Below, in pieces: positions 1 through 12,290 of a DNA stretch of 64,000 bases (its first letter is position 1; each line of letters begins with the position of its first letter). This DNA is from Anas platyrhynchos. Taxonomy: Eukaryota > Chordata > Aves > Anseriformes > Anatidae. The notes beneath the pieces are model-generated. The model had not been told where the DNA came from and did not search any database. It saw only the letters and a list, made by a program, of their open reading frames with translations. The stretch lies in assembly GCF_047663525.1 (NCBI RefSeq), contig NC_092587.1:204194001-204258000 (forward strand), in the 5' to 3' direction. Both the position numbers and the translations under genes were made by a program.

Positions 1-3000
1 GGATTGCCAGCTTCCTGGGCCACCACTTTCCTTCTCTGCTGCTTCCCCAAGCTGCCCTAGATCCATTTCATCACTCTCCAGAGCTCTAAAGCAGTCTCCA
101 GCTCCATCTTCATGTGTCAGGCAAGGCGCTTGGCCTCCCTCAAGGGACCTATACGCTGTTAGAAATTATCAAGGGAACATTATCTGCCCTCCAAAGGTAA
201 CCCTGGCCAGACTGGAAAAGGGGAAGACTCAGGAATTCAATGATTCCAAAGGAAACATTAGATGTTTGGCTTCATTTCTTTCAAGTTGGCTTTCAACCCT
301 ATCTAAATCAAATCCCACAGCCAAAATGGGACTTTGGACTGAATATATTTAAACACTTAAATATTAATGCAAAGGGATCCTCTCAGAGGCCTTTGTGGTG
401 CTGAGATTTCTCTGTTTTGAGCATTTAAGGCCCAGTTCTGGGTTTTATGCTCAAAGAACTTCCAGAGGTGGCACCGACTTGGCACGATGGATAGTTGTAG
501 AGAAACTGGGAGGTTTTGGCATTGCCCCCAGGAACTGCCCACAGGCAGCACTGCTGAACCAGACACACAGAGCTGAGGTTTCTGACCAAGCTTTTGCTCC
601 TGGAAAGCTTCAGACTAGTTGGAGACACCTTCCCTACATGTCTGTCCCCCTGGTTTCAAACTAAACTAGAGCTTTATAGCATGGCCCTTCCATGGTGCTT
701 GACCCATCAGGACCTTAATTTCTTTCATTTACCTGGTTTTGTTAGGTCTCTGCTGTTTCTTTTCACTCCTAATTCTACTTCTCTGTCTGAAACCCCAGGA
801 GTAGACGTGTGGCAAGCAGCAGGTGCTTGCCCTTTGCCATCGGGACCGTGGTGGCCTTGGCAAACCCCTCGTTGAGGAGCAGTGATGTGCTGCTCACCAG
901 GACATCCATGCTCCAGGCCACCTCACCCTCCTGGTCTCAGCTCCATCTCTTCTTTAAATAAAAGACAAACCATGCAGGAATGAGCTGCTGCTGTGCTGCG
1001 GAGCCAAATGAACTTGTCAGGCTGCCAGGACAGGAATTTGGGAAGCCCTCCTTTTATTCCTTCCCTTTCTTTGTGCATGGAAATGAACTTGCCATCAGTA
1101 ATTTGCTAGCGACTAAAGCTGATAAGTTTGGCTCCCTGCGGGCCCCTGCTGGGGAACAATATTGGCTTTTCTTCTGAATTACTGAGTGGAAGGCACAGAG
1201 AACAGGGTAGGAGCCTTGTCTATTGCCTTTTCCTTGCTGAGAGCCGTGCACTGTCCTCCACACTCAGCTGTCCAGAGCCAACCCTCTAAGGGAGACATTC
1301 AAAAATCAAAAATCCTGAGTTATAGCTGGGCAAAAAATACCCACTTCTATGCATATCTATTGCCCGATATTTGCCAGCAAAAAGCTGCTCAGCGTCTGAA
1401 CCGAAATCAGGGAGAGCTTAGTCTCAAAAATATTGAGAATAGCAGGAAATGGAAGACCTTTTTGAAAATTGCAGGTTGTTTTGAAGGTCTGGGGTTTTTC
1501 TCATTTCGTCATGAGAAGTTGCAATCCCGAAGTAGTGCATCAAAAAGTGCTGATAACTTTTAGAAGTCCAGCTGGGGGTTTCTTATACACCTTCAATACA
1601 CAGTCCTTGTGAACTAAGATGTTTGCAGGGAAAACAACTGACTACCTGCTCTAAAAAAACCCTACAGGAGACTGAACAATCACACTGAACAGTCAGCAAG
1701 GCTTCACTATAACAGATTCTTGTAATTCCTACCTGAAGGTGATGGGCTTTGAACACTCAGGTGATACCAACACATCAGTCGCAAATGGCTCCAGGTTTTA
1801 TTTTCCATCATCCAGCTTTCATGACAAAAATATCAGCATGTTTTTCCGTCCATTATAACATCCTATAAATGCTCCCTCACCTCCTGACATAGGGTCAGCA
1901 TCGCTCCTGCTCTGCTCCAGCTTTATTGCTGTACCACTGCAGGTAGGAGAGGTAAAAGCCCAAGAAATCAGCACTGGTTTCACACCAGATCCACTGCTTA
2001 GCGAGGTTTTAATGAGGAGCCAAGTCCCTGAATTGATCCCCAGGCTAATCGATGCCTGGAGCGGGGGCTATAAGGCATCAGGTGCCTTGATGATGTTATT
2101 GGAGCTGTTACTACCACCCTTTGCTGTAACTTTCATGATAGCAGAGGGGACAGAAGAAGATGAGGAGGTTCCTGCACCTCAGCTCTCCATTCACAGCTGA
2201 GTCCACCTAAATGTCATAGGATAAATGTAGGGTAAATGGAGATTTTTCCTACCCTAGGAGAGGCAGGAGGGAAATGACTTCAGAAACACCCCCCTAGACA
2301 AGATACCTTGTTTTTAGAGAAGTAGAAAGATGATCTACTTGATTAAAACTCTTCAAAGAGCAAATTTAGACACATACAGAAGACTAGGAGCTAGTAACTG
2401 AACCACAGCAGGGTGATCTGCAGAAAGACATTACAGGCAGCCTGGAGTGATACCATCCTGAACAGAATTGTTGTAGGGTATTTCTTAGAGCCACAGCTGC
2501 TCTTCTGAGCTTTCAGATCAGCATTTCGACTTACTTTGTTTTAATTTTCACACCTGTTTTCTTTGGCATCACAAACTCCATCCGTCAGAGTTTGCGACGT
2601 GAGGCCAATGCCTCTGCATCTTTTGGGAGGGGACTGAGCTCCTTATCTCTGATAACTGAGGCAGTCATGCCCAGATGCAAGGAAAACTACAATCCGAAGC
2701 CCTAAATGATATCTTAGTCTACACCAGACTCTCCACGCAACTTAATGCATCAATTCTTTTTAAATGTGAAAAAAAAATAAATCTGTTTTATTCTCCTGCA
2801 TATCCAGGACTCACGTGCAGCTCCTGGGCCACCCCAGATGAGAAAATAGAAGCAGAGCATTGCGTGAGGTTAATCTGGACTACACACACAAAGCAATGAT
2901 TTCCTCTAAGCCAATCAAGGATTAAGGCTAATGAGTATCCCTGCATCTTGTAACAGTCCTTTTAGAGAAATAGAATGGGATGGAAATAGCTTGATGCGAC

Positions 3001-3084
3001 CCTTCCCCCCAGAGAAGACTTGTATTAGTCCTTGGAGCGTCGGGGTAAAATTAGAAATGCTGAAGAGAGGAAAGCTTCACCTAC
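1..3084 (-). other. Inferred MYO7A intron, no exon seen
   Basis: Starts on the minus strand with the donor of the micro-exon and runs off the window. I see no MYO7A-like frame and no clear repeat. The short open frames are unlike any family I know. Confidence 0.5.
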
Positions 3085-3107
3085 CTGTCGTAGAATGACC
3101 ATGGTTC
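3085..3107 (-). CDS. MYO7A: Probable first coding exon of myosin VIIa (micro-exon)
   Basis: On the minus strand an acceptor-like tgatgtgtttatacag is followed by gaacc, ATG (3102-3100) and the codons for MVILRQ, then the donor CAG|GTAGGTGAAG. Mammalian MYO7A begins MVILQQ, and its first coding exon ends at this same Gln before GDHVWMDL. Strand and position (downstream of CAPN5, same orientation) fit human synteny. No continuation (GDHVW..) is found in bases 1-3084, so coding exon 2 must lie outside the window. MYO7A is the actin motor of hair-cell stereocilia and photoreceptor/RPE cells. Six codons alone are weak evidence; donor, phase and synteny carry the call. Confidence 0.65.
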
Positions 3108-4157
3108 CTGTATAAACACATCAGCAATCACCAGGAATGAACCTAAAGCAGAAGAAATTGGTAATTAATGGACTGACAGCCCGACTCATAGACCCCCTCT
3201 TGACACCGAGGGGTCAGACCCAGCCCCTCGGCGTGGAGGAAGGATAGGAACACTTTAACTCCCAACGCTTTCATAATATTAATTCCAGACAGTGTGAGAC
3301 AATCCTCTAAGACACCAGGATTAATGCCTGCACGGTGGTGAATGAGACAGGGACTGGAGGTTGCTTATGCAAGTGGTGTTTTGTAAACGGAGTCCTAGAA
3401 AGTTATCCAAAGATTAACGGGCAAACAGGCTGATGCTGATTTCTTGCACGTACCTCCCAAATCCCAGGCTACGAGTTCATGCATGTGAAGAGCTGCCCTG
3501 TCCTTACTGCTCACAAGGCTGGATGGACTGATCAACTTCTAAGCAAAACTGCTTTCAGGAGGGAAAAGGAAAGACCAAGCCCTCCACCGTAGCCCACAGA
3601 TAATATCTGCATTAGGCAGAGCATCTCCACGCTCCGTCCTCACCTATTGTACGTGCTGTACCTTTGTGGGATTTGCATGTGCTTTACATAGGAAAATCCT
3701 ATGTTTGTGCTTCCTGGGGTGTGGTGTCACCTCACGATGCTCCCAGCGTGAAATGGGTCTGGTCTCCGCAAACGAAAAATGCTTTCAAGGAATTAAATTT
3801 CTGCAGCTTTTAATCTCCAAGTCACCCGCACTGCATGGCAATCAGCAATTGTTAAATTTATGATGCGGAACGTTTTCCATAATAGTAAAAACTCTCGTGA
3901 AACACTCTTAGAAAGTCGGCAAAAAGGCACACTTTCTGAGAGCTGCGAGTCCCACGAGACACGGGGGATGTGAAAGCTGATGAAAGATGATCTTGCAGGA
4001 CACAAGACATTTCCCTTACGGTGACAGAATGGTCCAGACAAGTCATACAAAACCAAGTATTTTGTATCGGGTTTCAGCCATATATTTATCTTTTGTGCTG
4101 TCCCAGCTAAAAGGAGAACATTTATGGGAGGACTGAAGAAAAAATAAATGTCTTTAG

Positions 4158-4222
4158 GGGGTTGGTCCCAATGATCTCTTGAGGTCCCTTCCAACCCCTA
4201 CGATTCTGTGTGATTCTGTGTC
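4158..4222 (+). mobile_element. CR1 LINE 3' end fragment
   Basis: The sense 3' tail of CR1, with gaggtcccttccaacccct followed by the terminal gattctgtg repeats. Confidence 0.85.
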
Positions 4223-6274
4223 TTTCCACCCCTCTCAACCATCTCCAGGGGAAACATCCCAAAGAGACACAATATGGGACAGACTCAATCCCACAAAACA
4301 AGGGGTTGTTTGGAAAATATCCAGACCAGCTACATGATCCCTCTGCACTGCCTGCCTCTTCTTTCCCTGGAGAAGGAACTGCTGTCCTGGTGCAGCCAAG
4401 GCATCACTGTTTGTCAGGAAATACACACTAGGCACTTTAGCCAAATTTTGGCCGCAGGCCATATTTAATGAATTAATTTTGCTTTCTCTAGAAGACGGAT
4501 GACTGGTGGAAAATCACGTGCCCACTTAATATCTGAAAGGCTGTGAGGCAGCTTTCCTAAACCTCTGTTTGAATCTTCTCTGTAGCACTTTAAATTATTC
4601 CTCTTTCCAGCAACTGAGTTCCTGGGTTGTGGGATTTCCCTGTCCAAAAACACAGAGATCTCACCCCACAAGGTAGCTCATAAGTATTCCAGTCATTACT
4701 GATGTCATGTTAATTAGTCAAATGGCTATGTAAGGGGCAACCAGCTTTCCCCAGCAGGGAAAACCCCAAAAGGGAAGGGCAGGGCACGAAGCAGACTGCC
4801 CTCCCTGTTCTTCCCACGGGGGTCAGTAAGAAGGATTGGGCTTGTCTGAGCACCAGGGAGACCAGCTGCCCTCTAATTCATGGTGCAATGAAGCAGCCAT
4901 CTGGACCCTCCGGCCCTCCCTGGCAGGTGAGGGTAGGGAACATCATTCCCACCCTCATCTCTGTGTGGATTTCTCCACGCTGGTGACCTCCTCCATGACT
5001 TTCTTGATGATTCGGAAGACATCCTGATTGCAAGATCAAGGGAAACCCAACAGAGCTCAGCTCTGGAGGAGTCTGGACAAAGCTGCTCCCCTGCAATTGC
5101 AAAGAAGGAGATCGCTTTTCCAATCTGTTTCACTGGCATTTCTGCTCTCCTTTTTGGCACTTTAGGACCAGAATCCAGCCACATGACCGGCCACACTGCT
5201 TGGGGCATCGCTACGTGATGCTAATCCTCCAGAGCAAATGCCCATTGAGCACTGGCTAGGAAAAATTCAGGTCTTCCCTTCTAAGTGCAAGTTCTGTTCC
5301 TTTCTCCTGAAGTCCCACATCTCACATCATTTTCCCATCTGCAAATGCAATGAAGAAAATGAATAATGAATTTAAAGGGTTCACTGACATTCAGTGACAG
5401 CCTGTCGTCTGCTCACCCAGCTTGGTGTAAAGCTTGATTTGGGGAACACCCCGGGCACCTAATAGTGTGAAAAGCCAAGAGAACTGGCTGTTGATTCACT
5501 GCCTTACTTCTACTTCACTTGACTGGCAGAAGTGTAATGTACCACCCCAGCTGAGCGAAGAGATTTAACACGCCAATGCTCTCTGCACACTGCTCCTTTC
5601 ACCTCCTGCCCTCCAGCAAGGGATCTGAGAGGGATTAAAGATTTTGCAATGCTTTTTACTGTTCATCTGAGAAATGGTGAATAAAAAGAAGGTCAGACCT
5701 ATGCCCTTGGAGACAAGTGACCTTGTCCTTACCAAAAGCAGGATTCGGATTGGAAAGAGAAATAATGGCTCTCGAATGAAGTTAAAGTAATAAATCCACC
5801 AGTTTGGGGGGTCTCTAAGCATTGAGCCCTTCATCAGAACCAGGGCTTTGAGGTCAGAAGATGCTAGACCATGAAATTGAACACAGCAGCCATCCACCTT
5901 CTTCTTGGCTAACAAGTGTCTTCCCTGCTCGCTTGATCCAAACACATCAACAGACACAACCCACCACTTCTCTAAGCAATTAGCTCCAAAGATCAAACCA
6001 TCCTTTTTGTTTAAAATGAAGTATCTTCTCATTTTGTGTCTGGGAAACTCTTCCCAAGAGGTATGTGCCCTTGCTTTGACGACATGCCATGTCCTCTCCG
6101 TTGTATGGCCTGTGTCTGTTGGTTTTTCAGAGCGTCAACACCTGGTCTGTGCTCCTTGTGAAGGCACTTATGTCCTTCTCCCAGCCCTTCTCACTCTGCT
6201 TTTCAATGAATTGAACATCAGACTCTCATAACAAAAACTCTATGGATTCTGAGCCCACCTTGGACAGAAACTTA

Positions 6275-6640
6275 GAAACACAGAATGGTTTGGGTTGGAA
6301 GGGACCTTAAGGATCACCTCATTCCAACCCCATGCCAGGTGCCCTGCCTGGGCACTGCCAAGGTTGGGGCACCCCCAGCTCCTCTGGGCAGCCTGGGCCA
6401 GGCCTCAGCGCCCTCAGAGGGCAGAATTTCTTCCCAAGGCCTCCCCGAAGCCTCCCCCCTGCCAGGCTCCAGCCACTGCCCCTCGTCCTGTCCCCCCAGC
6501 CCTGACCAAGAGTCCCTCCCCAGCTTTCCTGCCCCTGGGGCCTTCTCTTCCCCAGGCCCACCACCCCCAGCTCTCTCAGCCTGGCCCCACAGCAGAGCTG
6601 CTCCAGCCCCTGAGCATCCTGGCTTTGGACTGATATGTCG
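6275..6640 (-). mobile_element. CR1 LINE fragment
   Basis: Opens with cacagaatggtttgggttgg and continues with the antisense CR1 3' region, including agaatttcttccca and the ctctctcagcctggcc and gagctgctccagcccctga blocks. Several overlapping open frames here are only its translations. Confidence 0.9.
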
Positions 6641-8210
6641 ATGGTAATGGCCATCCACTTATACCTCCCTCTCCCATGATGCAAATATCTTCATCCTCCA
6701 GGAGACTCGCAAGCACTCCCTGAGCGAGCAAACACGATGAGATAAAACCTCTCTTGTGATGGAGACAGGGTGAACACTGCCTGGTCAGCAAACCACCTGC
6801 CGCCGTGCTGAGAAAGTTCCCTTCTTTGCATCTTAATTGCCGCCTCCGCACGAAGGGATCAGCCTGAGGTCAGGCTGACAGGTGACAAGAGGAATGCGAG
6901 GAAACCGTCACCTCAGCAAGGGAGGTCACAGCACCCACAAGGTGCAGAAAACACGGGAATTACCCACCTCACCATCTCACGTGAGCAGTGCATCCGTGAT
7001 GCAAACTGTCTGCAGGCACTCAAATGCCCTGGGAGATGATTAGCACAGCGTTTCTTACTGGAAAAAACCCTGATCTGAGTTCACTGAAAGGAAAAAAAAA
7101 ATGTCTTTCCTACAGCCTTTTGATCAGACCTGGAGTGGCCACCAGATTTCCAGTTAACACAGTAATGGTGATACTGGGAGGCAGAGGAAGAGCTGCTTTG
7201 AACAAGAGGTGCATTTGGGTGGAAAGAATAAATTCCCCTTCAGTTGTGGGTCCTGCTGCATGGAAAATGGGGAAAAACTGAGGTTCAGACAGAGCTGCAA
7301 GGTGATATATGAAAGACTATGTGATAATGAAGGGTAAAGACCCCTCATGAAGCCTTGGGTCCCCAAAAGGGCTCCCCATGTCACTCTAGTCATCAGTGCA
7401 ACATGATGCAACTGAACAACAGGCAGCATGGGCTGCAAGGGCTGTTTTAGGGAACACACAGCTTTTTTATAGCTGCTTCTATGGTGTTCAGCATTACAGC
7501 ACTGAGAGCCACAGGATTAGCTCTTAATTAGATTTCAGGGTGCTCCCGTTGGGCTTCCATGTTTCTCTTTCTGGTGTGGGTGGATGATGTTCCCAGGGAA
7601 GACCTGGTAAGCTTTTTTTTTTTTTTTACATAAAGAGATGCTTCAGTCATCCCACAAAGATCAAATCCGGGATCTCCAAGCCCAGAAGCTTCCAGCTACT
7701 AGAAGTAAAAAGTACCCTCTCTCCAGAGAAGAGAACAGTCTGCTAATCAACTAGCCAAATAACTTAAGGGAGAAAAGACTGCAGATACCAAGGTGGACTA
7801 TTGCAGTAAAGTAGTCCAGGGGTGCGAGCAGAAGTGATGTATTATTTACACAGATAGTTTCCATTGCTGTAATTTATTTTTATTTTTTCTCTTTCTGCAA
7901 GTAGCTCAAGGAAGAAAGTGCAAAGCTCATGCACACTGCAGTCTGTCATTCTGCAAGTGCAACTGAAACCCAAGGAAGTGATTCTCGTAACTGAAACCAC
8001 CAATAAATAGGGTGTAATCTACTCAACACGAGTGACAGAGGGGTGTCAGGGGTTGGGCAGTAGGTAGAATTTCCAGCCAAAGACTTTAACAACCAAAACC
8101 AGGACCTGATTTTCAAGAGACTTCAGGCAGAATTGGAAGCTTCTAAAATATTTTGCTTTTCTCTAAAAAAATGAGCAGTTAAACCATGTCCTGAGCTCTT
8201 CACACTGGTT

Positions 8211-8313
8211 GTAGAATCAGACAATGGTTTGGGTTTGAAGGGACCTTAAAAGATACCTAGCTTGTTCCCCATGCCCTAGCAGGGACATCTTTCGCTACAT
8301 CAGGTTGACTGAA
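8211..8313 (-). mobile_element. CR1 LINE 3' fragment
   Basis: gtagaatcagacaatggttt, then gaagggaccttaaaagat and the following CR1 3'-end blocks, somewhat diverged. Confidence 0.8.
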
Positions 8314-10322
8314 GGATAAACCTGGTCAGGCTAAGGGTCAGCTAAAAATGTAAACAGGGTTGTTTGTGCTGACCCATCTAAAAAACTCACTGGGCAGAGC
8401 CCCAGCAGTGCGAACTGTCAGAGACACAATCATCTTCAGAGCAACTGTGTTATTTCCACAAGCTGACAATCAGGGCACCACGAGACACCGAGGTGGTGAT
8501 ATCTGGCTGTGAAGTGATTTAGAAGACAGCAGGTGAAAGGAATGTGATCCTCCGTGCCTTCCTCCACCAGGAGCTGCAGGAATTCATCCCCGCCCGTGAC
8601 GATGGCTCCAGGCCGTGCCATCCTGTTCACTTCTGCAAAGCATTGAATCAGCGAGCAAAATGTCTGTGGGTGCTCAAATCCAGCTGCAGGACCTCCAAGC
8701 CTCCTTGGTGCTCTGCAAGCCAGTACTGATCTCCGCAGGGAGTTACCCAAACTCTTTCATATTTTGGATTAGTGCAAGCAAAAACATTCCCCAGAAAGCC
8801 TTACATTATACACATGTTCAGCTGTGCTGAGGGGGCATGAGTGCAACACAAAGTTAACACCACATCCTCATAAAACATTTCTGACAGTATTAAAGGAAAT
8901 AAAACTAATCCAAAGACACCGCGGGCATTAGGATGTGATTTTAAACAGAGCTCAAGACAAAAGCAAATGTTTTCCCAATGCCAAGTGCCCATCCTATAAT
9001 GAACTTTCTACCTAGGAATGGTGCAAAGCGGTGCCTGAGCATTTCTTTGCCTGCCCCAGGCCATGTGCACAGATCACAAGAGTGCTGGGAACGAATTCTA
9101 GTGTGACCAGTGTTTATCCAGATTAGTTTGGAGTCTATCGAGTAAGATAAAATCATGCAAAACCTAGAACAGGATTTCATTCGTACAAAGCTCTGCCATG
9201 GCCTTCTGCACCAAATCAGCACACATCCTCCCCTTTGCTGTGATAATGTTGACATTTAGTTGATTTTGTGGTTCTCAATCTTTTTTTTGTGTGTGTGTAT
9301 GCTCCAAGTCCCATCTGACAGCCAAAGGGATTGAGCTGTTCGGATGTATCACTGCATTTCATCCCATCTGCAGAGATCACCTCCATGGCTATGGAGACAA
9401 ATGGGTGCTTCCAAGGTCTGATTCACTCAATCTGCTGGAGAAGTCAACATTATTTCTCTCCATAACCTCCAGAGGAAGCCTGAGGCAGCTGGTTTTGTTT
9501 GGACGTCCCTTCTTCTGCCCCATCCCTGTACTCCCTGAGCATCTGGGAATAGGTCAGAAGACATATTGAGCCCTATCACACTTAGCTGACCCTATGGGAT
9601 TAATGTGGCCCTCAGACCACCACTTGAAGGGTCTCGGTAGCAGTACCCCACAGTGAGACACCTCATCTGAATGAGCCCCAGCCAAAAAAGAAGGCTGCTT
9701 TAGAGCAAGAAACCAGAAAACTCCCTCCTCTGAAGAGTCAGAGAATCAGTACTCAGCTCTCTTTTGAGAGCAGTCAGGAAACGGGCATCAATTTTTTAAG
9801 CCTCCAGCAGGAAGCTGAATAGATTTGCCCTGCATTCAATCCCTCCAACAAGCCGGGCAGGTAGAGGAGCTGAACAAAAGGCCTGACCTTTCCTCCTCCC
9901 TTTGCTTTCAAGAAGCTGAAGCAGAACAATGCCTCGCCGTGGCATCCGATCCCAGCTCGCCCCAGCCTCCCGAGGAGGGCAATTTCCCTTTGTGCACCAG
10001 CCTCTACCTGCGACTGAGTATTTTTCAACAGTAATGAATCAAATAAAGTATCCTTTGGCAAGGCAGGCAGGTGTAATTTCAGCGTAAGCCGTTCCTAGCA
10101 GACTGGGTGAGTCTAGGCAAAATGCTGCACTTGCAGCTTGGCCTCAGGGTGTTTGCAATTTGTTTTCATCCCTTCTTTACGAACTCCCAGTCCTGCTAGG
10201 ATCTCTAAGTGAGGCATAGCACTGGCCAAGAAGATATGAAGAATGAAGCCAATATGTGAGCCTGAGGGTGATTCAGCCCACGAGCACACAAGTCCTGCAC
10301 GGTGCTGGCCCATATGGGAAGT

Positions 10323-10790
10323 CACAGAATCACAGAATCATTACGGTTGGAAGAGACCTCCAAGATCACCTGCCCCAACCACCCCCTACCACCAATGTCC
10401 CCACCAAGCCCTGTCCCCAAGCACCACGTCCAACCTCTCCTTGAACACCCCCAGGGACGGGGACTCCCCCACCTCCCTGGGCAACCCGTCCCAAGGCCTG
10501 ACCGCTCTTGCTGAGCAGAAATGTCTCCTCATTGCCAACCTGAGCCTCCCCTGGCACAACTCGAGGCCGTTCCCTCTGCTCCTGGCCCTGGTTCCCTGTG
10601 AGCAGAGGCCGCCCCCCAGCTCCCCACCCCTTCCTTTCAGGCAGTTGCAGAGAGCAATAAGCTCTGCCCTGAGCCTCCTCTTCTCCAGCCCAACCCCCCC
10701 AGGTCCCTCAGCCGCTCCTCACAGGACTTGTGTCCCAGGCCCCTCGTTGGTCCAGAGCACACGGGGACATCTGCAGACATGGTAGAGGTT
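10323..10790 (-). mobile_element. CR1 LINE fragment, about 470 bp
   Basis: The longest CR1 copy here: cacagaatcacagaatcatt, then gaagagacctccaagatcac, ending near cagagcacacggggacatct. It is GC-rich, and the apparent proline-rich 180-codon frame across it is a repeat translation. Confidence 0.9.
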
Positions 10791-11454
10791 GACTTCAGGT
10801 TATTGTGTCCTGCAATGAACACATGGGTCTGGGAGGAGACTCATGAGTGACACATTCTGGTTTGCACCAGGCTGAGGAGGCAGAAACCTTCAGAGCTGCC
10901 TGGGCTCTGCCAACAGCTGAACCACAGCCGTTAGCCTTTAGCTCAAAAAAAGGTTTAATCTTTTGGTGGCATTGCTCAGGTATGACTAGGCCATGATATG
11001 AAGGAGGAGGGACTGCATTATCTCCTTGGCCCTCCCAGCTTTCCATATTCTCAATCTGCAAGAGCAGAGGCCTTGCTCCACAACAGAGGGCAGGAGAAGG
11101 AGCAGAGCATGGCAGACCGGGACCAGGGCCTCAGCATAACATTTTTTGGGTTCTTAGGTGAGTTGTCCTATGGCACACCAGGAGCTGGTGTAGTTTTGGA
11201 GGGGTTTAAGTACTTGAGATCCTTCTAAATCCCACAAGGTATTCCCTTTTAGAGCAGTCACTATGTGATCTACTGTATGTCAGAGTTAGGAGCTGAACGC
11301 CAGACTAATTGCAGTTCAATAATTTAATTACTGACCCACTGCTCTCTCTTTTTTTTTTTTTTTTCTATAGAAAGGTTCATTAAAGAGAGTCTTTACCGCA
11401 GCCACTATTGCAGTAATCACCCCAGCAAGCTGTGTTATTCACTCACAAATCCCA

Positions 11455-11580
11455 GGCAATTTACAGAGGAGGGGATGATGCTGTCCTCATTTCACACAGA
11501 GGGAAACTGAGGCACAGAGGGATGATGTGACTGTCCCCAAGGTCACAGAGGAGTCCAAGGGCAGACCAGGAAGGCACATT
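11455..11580 (+). mobile_element. MIR SINE relic
   Basis: Contains the MIR core gggaaactgaggcacagagg followed by gatgatgtgactgtccccaa and ggtcacagagg, an unusually clear match for such an old amniote SINE. It lies in the putative MYO7A intron 1. Confidence 0.8.
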
Positions 11581-12217
11581 GTGCTTCCTGTAGACACCAA
11601 GTCTGTGCCTACAACTCCAGATCAAAACGCCTTTAATAAAGGCAGCTTCCCTGCTCTTCTCTGTCCTTAAATTGTCCTAATAAGCTGCCACCTCACCCTC
11701 TACTCTTGCTGCTACCTAAGACCTCCGAGGTCTCCAAGTCCAACCATCAACCTGACCTACTGAGTTTTTCTTGAACAAAGTGTACAAACCAAGTGGAAAC
11801 TCTGCTCTGCTCTTTCAGGGTGCCTTTGGTACAACCAACTTCACTAACAGCAATCGCCATCGCATCCCTCGGGGCACCATGAGGCAGCGCTGGAAACATC
11901 AGCCCTGTAATAGCCCCATTGAGATGGGGACAGGAGGTTCCTGACTCATCGGCTGCACACGCAAGATGTCGTGTTCATTTTGCAGCTGGGGAATCTGAGT
12001 CACTGGTTTTTGCTCTGTCTTTTGCTCTTCGCATTTGGTGGGGCGTGCAGTCGCTGGCAGTGCTTGGGCACGTGGGCATCACCTGGCTGAGCTGGTGCTG
12101 TGCTTGGATATCTTGGTCGTAACAAGGTTTAGACTACAAGGCACAAGTGCTAGGTGTCATGAAGGCACGTAGCAAAATTCAGTGCATCCCTGAGCAGCCT
12201 GGCTGAGCAAAAGAAGT

Positions 12218-12290
12218 GGAGGCTTCAAGAGGTGAAGTGACTTTGCCCTATGCCAAGTTCCCACCCGGTGAAGAACGGAGCCAGAAACGC
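12218..12290 (+). mobile_element. Possible MIR relic
   Basis: ggaggcttcaagaggtgaag then tgactttgccc, and later ggagccagaaacgctgc, resemble the MIR core order. Weak. Confidence 0.35.

Noticed and set aside
10243-10785. A 180-codon proline-rich frame
   Set aside because: It spans the CR1 fragment at 10323-10790 and is antisense CR1 sequence.
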